DNA of 64,000 nt from Pempheris klunzingeri (lineage: Eukaryota; Chordata; Actinopteri; Acropomatiformes; Pempheridae): NCBI RefSeq assembly GCF_042242105.1, contig NC_092029.1, positions 4,385,885 through 4,449,884 on the forward strand, read 5' to 3'. The position numbers and the translations under genes are program-made. A model generated the notes under the pieces. That model was not told the origin of the DNA, did no database searches, and was given only the letters and a program-made list of their open reading frames with translations. Within the stretch, counting starts at the first letter, position 1. Each line of letters starts with the position of its first letter. This document shows, one piece after another, positions 59,571 to 64,000 of the stretch.

Positions 59571-62500
59571 ATGAGGATGCAGGACAGGAAGGCCAGCAGG
59601 GAGTCACGAAAATCAGTGGGAGAGATCAGTGATGAAGATGTGCAGCAGCTTCAAGGTACTGTGACAAGAAACACCATCTCATGCTGGTGGATGATACAGA
59701 CCAGCCGTGGGGTGATAATCTGTTCAAGTGTTATGCAAGAAAAACTTGTTTATGTTTGTTTCCTCCCTTAAGAGCGTTTCCTCATAGTCAGGTAGGTGTC
59801 TTTGGCACTGTGGCACCTGATTGCCCAATCATAAGCAGTTTTTTCACTAGATGATTTGCTATAAAGGAAACAAATGTCTTCATATCCTTGATTTTTTTTT
59901 TACCATCAACTGAAAAACCGGTATTTTTTTGCGCCAAATCTCTGTTTCGTCTCCTCCAGATGAGATGACTGCAGTGCAGAGGAGAACCTTCACCCGCTGG
60001 ATGAATGTGTTTCTGCACAGAGTAAGACGCAAATCAATTAAATTTCACTGTAACTTTATTCTTTTATCCTTGAGCTCATAAATGAAGGTTTACGATGTGT
60101 TATTATTTACAGTGTAATCCTCCAGTCGAGGTGCGTGACCTGTTCACAGACATTCAGGATGGCAGAATACTGATGGCTTTGCTGGAGGAGCTGTCTGGCT
60201 GCAAACTAGTAAGAGTGAAGCTGCACAGTGGAACTATTTTATATCACCAAGAGGAAGAAAACACAATATTATATATAATGACATTAAAGTTGAACATTTC
60301 ATTGTGAAGCCTTATGTGATTGGTTAAACTTAATTCATTTTATATATGGTCCTGTTCTATTTCAGATTTAATTAGAGAGTATGTTGTGTGTGTAGCATGA
60401 AGGGGCTAAAACTTTAAGTTTGTGTGTTGTAAAACGACAAATAAAGGAACATTGAACCTTGAATGAGGTGAGCCAGTGACTGAATTTTTGGGGGAGGAGG
60501 AAATGAAATGCTGCCCCCTGTTTTTGGAGTAGATGGCTAATTTTTTACATATTGCACCTTTATAGGTTGGCCAAGAACTAGGTAACAAAAAACAAAGAAC
60601 TTGTTTTTTATATTTATGGACAGAGCCAAGCGTCCTGTCTTTAAACAACTTGGCAAAACTTACTGGCTGTAGCTTCATATTGCAGCACACAAGAGTTGTA
60701 TCAATCTTCTCATCTAACTCTCAGAAAGAAATCAAATAAACGTGCTTCCCAAAATGTCAAACCAGTCCCTTAAACGTTCCTTTAGTAATGCCTTACATTA
60801 GCTTTACAGGTTTAGGCCGTCTTCTCACCGCATTTTCAGACTGAACAACATTTCCAAGGCCCTGATTTTCCTGGATGATAGACATGTGAGTGTGTTTGCC
60901 TATAAGTCAGCACAGACATATTGTTTTTATGTATTACCCTTACAATCTAAAAAGGAGAAACTAAATTGCAGATGATGTCTCCTCCCTGTCCCTTAGGTGA
61001 AGCTTCTTGGCATCGATGCCTCTGGTATTGCTGATGGCGTCCCTTCTGTTGTTCTTAACCTTGTCTGGAACATCATCCTTCATTTCCAGGCATGTTTTTC
61101 ATCTTCCATCATCTGTCACGCTAATGTCTTAATACATTATTTCACTCGTTGCCCAGGTGTCTGTCTTCGTCACCGACCCTCCATACACTCTGCCCTTTTA
61201 CTCCAATACAGGTAAAGGAAGTGACAGAAGGCCTTCAAATGCATTTGTGTTCTAGCCTCTCTTCCCTATCAATGAGCAGCTACCCCTCCTCCAATGACCT
61301 CTCACCCCAGCCAAATGACACTGGCCGCTACTCCTGCAGCACCCTGCCAAGCAAAGGCAGAAAGGCTGCCAGGGCGCCAAAGTACCATGGGAAAACAATC
61401 AAAACTCTCCTGCTATGGGTTCAAAGATCCACATCAAAGTGAGTTTGAACAGATCCTAATGCTTATGAAAAAATAATTTCTGTGACCCAAAGTTGAACCT
61501 CACTGGGTGAACAAAATATGTGTTCTGTAATTTTACAATGTTCAGGTTTGGAGTGGAGGTGCGTGACTTTGGGAAGAGCTGGACGAGTGGGCTGGCATTC
61601 CTAGCCATGATTAAGTCCATAAATCCAGCCCTGGTTGACCTGAGGGCGAGCATGTCTAGAGAGCCAAGAGAAAACATCCATCTGGCTTTCATGATAGCCC
61701 AACACAGTTTGAATATACCACCTCTGCTGGAGCCTGAAGGTAAAAGCTCACTGAATAGACATGCCTCACACCCATCGATTTTCACCCTGAAAGACAAATA
61801 TCTTTCTGCACCTTCACCTAGTCAGAACTACCACTGCTAGAAGGCCACCACACCATAGGCACCTATGACACCATGAGGAGTCAGAGGCACTTGGCCCATT
61901 GCAGACCAGTATAGAGGCTGAGCCTGCTAGAGGGAAAGGTCATTACTCAGGTCATTATATTGTATCTTTGATGTTGTCTATTCTTCTTTCTACAGATGTG
62001 TCAGTCACCTCACCAGATGAGCAGTCCATCATCACCTATGTGTCTATGTTCCTGGGGCATTGTTCAGGCACAGCGGAGGTCAGTGTGGCTTGAATAGTTT
62101 GATATTGTTGCTTTTTTGAGTTAGACTGGAAAAGTGATGCCACTTTCATACCTTTGGACAGAGCCAGGTGGGCTGTCTTCCCCATTTCCAGTCTTTCTTT
62201 CGCTAAATTAAGCTAATTGGCTCCTGACTGTTACTCAACAATTAACCTACAGTAAGAGAGTGGTACTGATCTTCCCATCTAACTCGTGGGAGAAAAGGGA
62301 ATAAACTTATTTCCTAAAATGAAAAACCTTCCCTTCAACACCAGAGGAAATGCATTCGTAAACACTGTAACCCAAAGATACTTCTATCATGTAACTACCG
62401 CTCATAAAGCCTCTATTACAGGGTCATACAACAGATATTGACGTTCCCGAGATTCCAAATTTTGGATCACTCGAGTCAGTCAGCTTTGGAGAGACCCTTG

Positions 62501-63977
62501 CAGAAGACCCAGAAGCCCAAGCTTTGCTGAAAGGCTTGGAGAAGAGCAGCGAGCAGCTACTATGGAGACGGTGGGCCAGAAAACCCTCAGGGTGCTCCGG
62601 TGCCACTTTGCTTCACACGAGCGGAGCACTTTCTTCTGACCTCTCCTCCAGCAGCGGTGACATCTTTTCCTCCTGTCGCAGCCAAAGCATCAGTGAGCAA
62701 CCGGCGGGCAGTGCTGCCACCTCACCATTCGGCAAAAAGAAAAGCAAGTGTCGAAGCGCCTTAAAGCCGCCCAGTCCAATGGACGCAGGCGTAGTCAGCC
62801 AGGAGATAAGATCATGGATGGAGAAAGCATCTGCGGCTCAGGGCTACGGCATGCCAAGAGTAGATGAGAGCCACTTTTCTTTGAGCTCAGAGGAAGGAAT
62901 CTACAGCTTGTCAGCGCTGGACTCAGATGAGGAAGAGGCCTACAGCTACATCCTGGATCTGAATAAAGAGGTTTTTCAACCGTATAATCAGCTGAAAAGA
63001 CAAGTGCCAAAGGTTGAAGAGGAAACAGCGGAAGAAGTGATTCCGATCAGACAGCAGACTACTGAGTCGAAACATCTGGAAGTGTGCGAGACGTTTTACA
63101 GGAGTGGATGTAAACATCAAGGAGGCCCACATGCACAAAACGTTGAATCGAAAGTCGGGATTCAGTCAGTGGTTCACAGCAAGTTTGATCGGGACAAAAA
63201 TGAAAGCAGTTGCAGAAAGATTTCAAAGAACGAGGATGTGTTTGACACGGAGCCAGAGGGTGAAAGCAGACACCGAGAGAAACGCGAAGAGAAGAGAACA
63301 GTTAGAGGACAGATAGACGATGATGGTGATTATTGTGAGGACGAAAGGAGGAAGGAGAAGACAGAAAATGCTAAATTGGTGACGCATGGATGCGACAGAA
63401 CAGAGCCTCTGAGAGATGAAACGAAGAAAACAAAGCTTTTTGAAGTGGCTAGTTGGAAGACAGGGAAAGAGACTGACAGAGGGGGGTTTGAAAGAGAGGG
63501 GAGAGTGGTAGACAAAGAAAGAGAGGAAGAACATCAGACAACATCTGAGGAAAGGCAGGAAAGAAAGCTAGAGAGGATTAAACAGGAAGAGGATGTGAAG
63601 GAGGAAGAGAGGGAAAGTCCAAACGCTGTTATGAATTTAGAAAGTGTCAAGGTAGGAGTAAATGAAGAAGTATTCATTGATGAGGCTCTTCCCCTTGTAG
63701 AGAACAAAATGGAAGACAATGCCCTCAAAATGGAGGATTTAACTTGCAAAGATGACGCCAAGGAAGAATACAGAGAGGAAGTCATGAATCCAGTAGATTT
63801 GAAGGTAGTTTTAAGAGAAAAAGATGAAGACAGGGAGCTCAAGATTAAGGGATGTAAGCTGACTGACAGGATGGCAACAACAGCAGACCATCCAGGTCCA
63901 ACCAGCCCAGAAAATGACACTGACAGAGGTGTTAACGTCCATCCTCCTGCCTGCTGTGCTGCCTCTCAGCCCTTCAG
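59571..63977 (+). CDS. clmn: Calmin (calponin-like transmembrane protein), N-terminal part
   Basis: Actin-binding protein with tandem CH domains and, in mammals, a C-terminal membrane anchor. Nine exons seen: 59571-59655, 59960-60021, 60113-60208, 60802-60885, 60997-61089, 61212-61438, 61546-61739, 61996-62078 and 62422-63977, where GTAAGT follows; 826 codons, with the end outside the window. CH1 is residues about 34-140 (RRTFTRWMN, DLFTDIQDGRILMALLEELSG, SSHRIFRLNN, VVLNLVWNIILHFQ). CH2 is about 190-300 (TIKTLLLWVQ, FGKSWTSGLAFLAMIKSINP, LEPE, PDEQSIITYVSMFL). Both match human CLMN closely. The long last exon is first Ser-rich, then highly charged (Glu, Lys, Arg), and is poorly conserved. 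The start has a second ATG two codons later. The intron after exon 5 begins with GC. The transmembrane segment is not in the window. Confidence 0.93.
60612..60774 (+). repeat. Dispersed fish repeat, family A, copy 2
   Basis: Lies in clmn intron 3. Contains GGACAGAGCCAAG, GGCTGTAGCTTCATATT, TATCAATCTTCTCATCTAAC and CCCAAAATGTC in order, shared with copies 1 and 3. Confidence 0.65.
62153..62340 (+). repeat. Dispersed fish repeat, family A, copy 3
   Basis: Lies in clmn intron 8. Contains GGACAGAGCCAGG, TTTCCAGTCTTTC, AATTAAGCTAATTGGCTCCT, CTTCCCATCTAACTC and TTCCTAAAATG. Same strand and block order as copy 2, 1.5 kb away. Confidence 0.65.
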
Positions 63978-64000
63978 GTAAGTCACCAGCCTACTTACGT

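Noticed and set aside
60803-60812. TTTACAG at 60804-60810 as the clmn exon 4 acceptor
   Set aside because: Starting there puts the SSHRIFRLNN stretch out of frame with exon 3. The AG at 60800-60801 gives phase 0 and the homologous LYRFRPSSHR.
1-64000. Retrovirus-like elements, CRISPR arrays, bacterial-type operons
   Set aside because: No LTR pairs, pol or gag-like frames, regular spacer arrays or prokaryotic gene packing were seen.

Overview
The window looks like nuclear DNA of a ray-finned fish, most likely a spiny-rayed (percomorph) teleost. The genes are compact and intron-rich, there are many CA, CT, ATT and CTGT microsatellites, and several short dispersed repeats have sequences I recognise from percomorph genomes. 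Species cannot be decided from the sequence alone. Eight protein-coding genes can be reconstructed at exon level; nearly all introns have GT-AG ends and the reading frames join correctly across every intron.

Layout: (1) 1-14160 has no recognisable coding exon and is probably the large intron upstream of the second coding exon of vsnl1 (+), whose last two coding exons are at 14161-15798 with a 2 kb 3' UTR. (2) sf3b6 (-) spans 19664-21443, is tail-to-tail with vsnl1, and has a 20-bp hairpin in its probable 3' UTR. (3) tdrd6 (+) has a 5' untranslated exon ending near 23294, one very large coding exon (25278-31065) with seven Tudor repeats, and then 14 tiny 3' coding exons. (4) pla2g7 (-), ten coding exons, 37586-43770. 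(5) ints9 (+), 17 coding exons, 45219-50931, head-to-head with pla2g7. (6) glrx5 (-), two exons, 53802-55914. (7) prkrip1 (+), a single exon at 56341-56916, head-to-head with glrx5. (8) clmn (+), first nine coding exons from 59571, running off the right edge after 63977.

The genes do not form a pathway. They cover neuronal calcium sensing (vsnl1), pre-mRNA splicing (sf3b6, prkrip1), snRNA and mRNA 3'-end processing (ints9), germ-granule assembly (tdrd6), phospholipid hydrolysis (pla2g7), iron-sulfur cluster transfer (glrx5) and an actin-binding membrane protein (clmn). tdrd6-pla2g7 and glrx5-clmn are neighbours or near-neighbours in mammals as well, which supports the calls.

The most unusual structures are the phase-alternating array of tiny tdrd6 3' exons, which looks like tandem exon-block duplication; the sf3b6 3' UTR hairpin that is fully paired only on the transcript strand; an intronless prkrip1; an apparently non-secreted N terminus for pla2g7; and a GC-AG intron in clmn. 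I saw no retrovirus-like element, CRISPR array, rRNA or tRNA gene.
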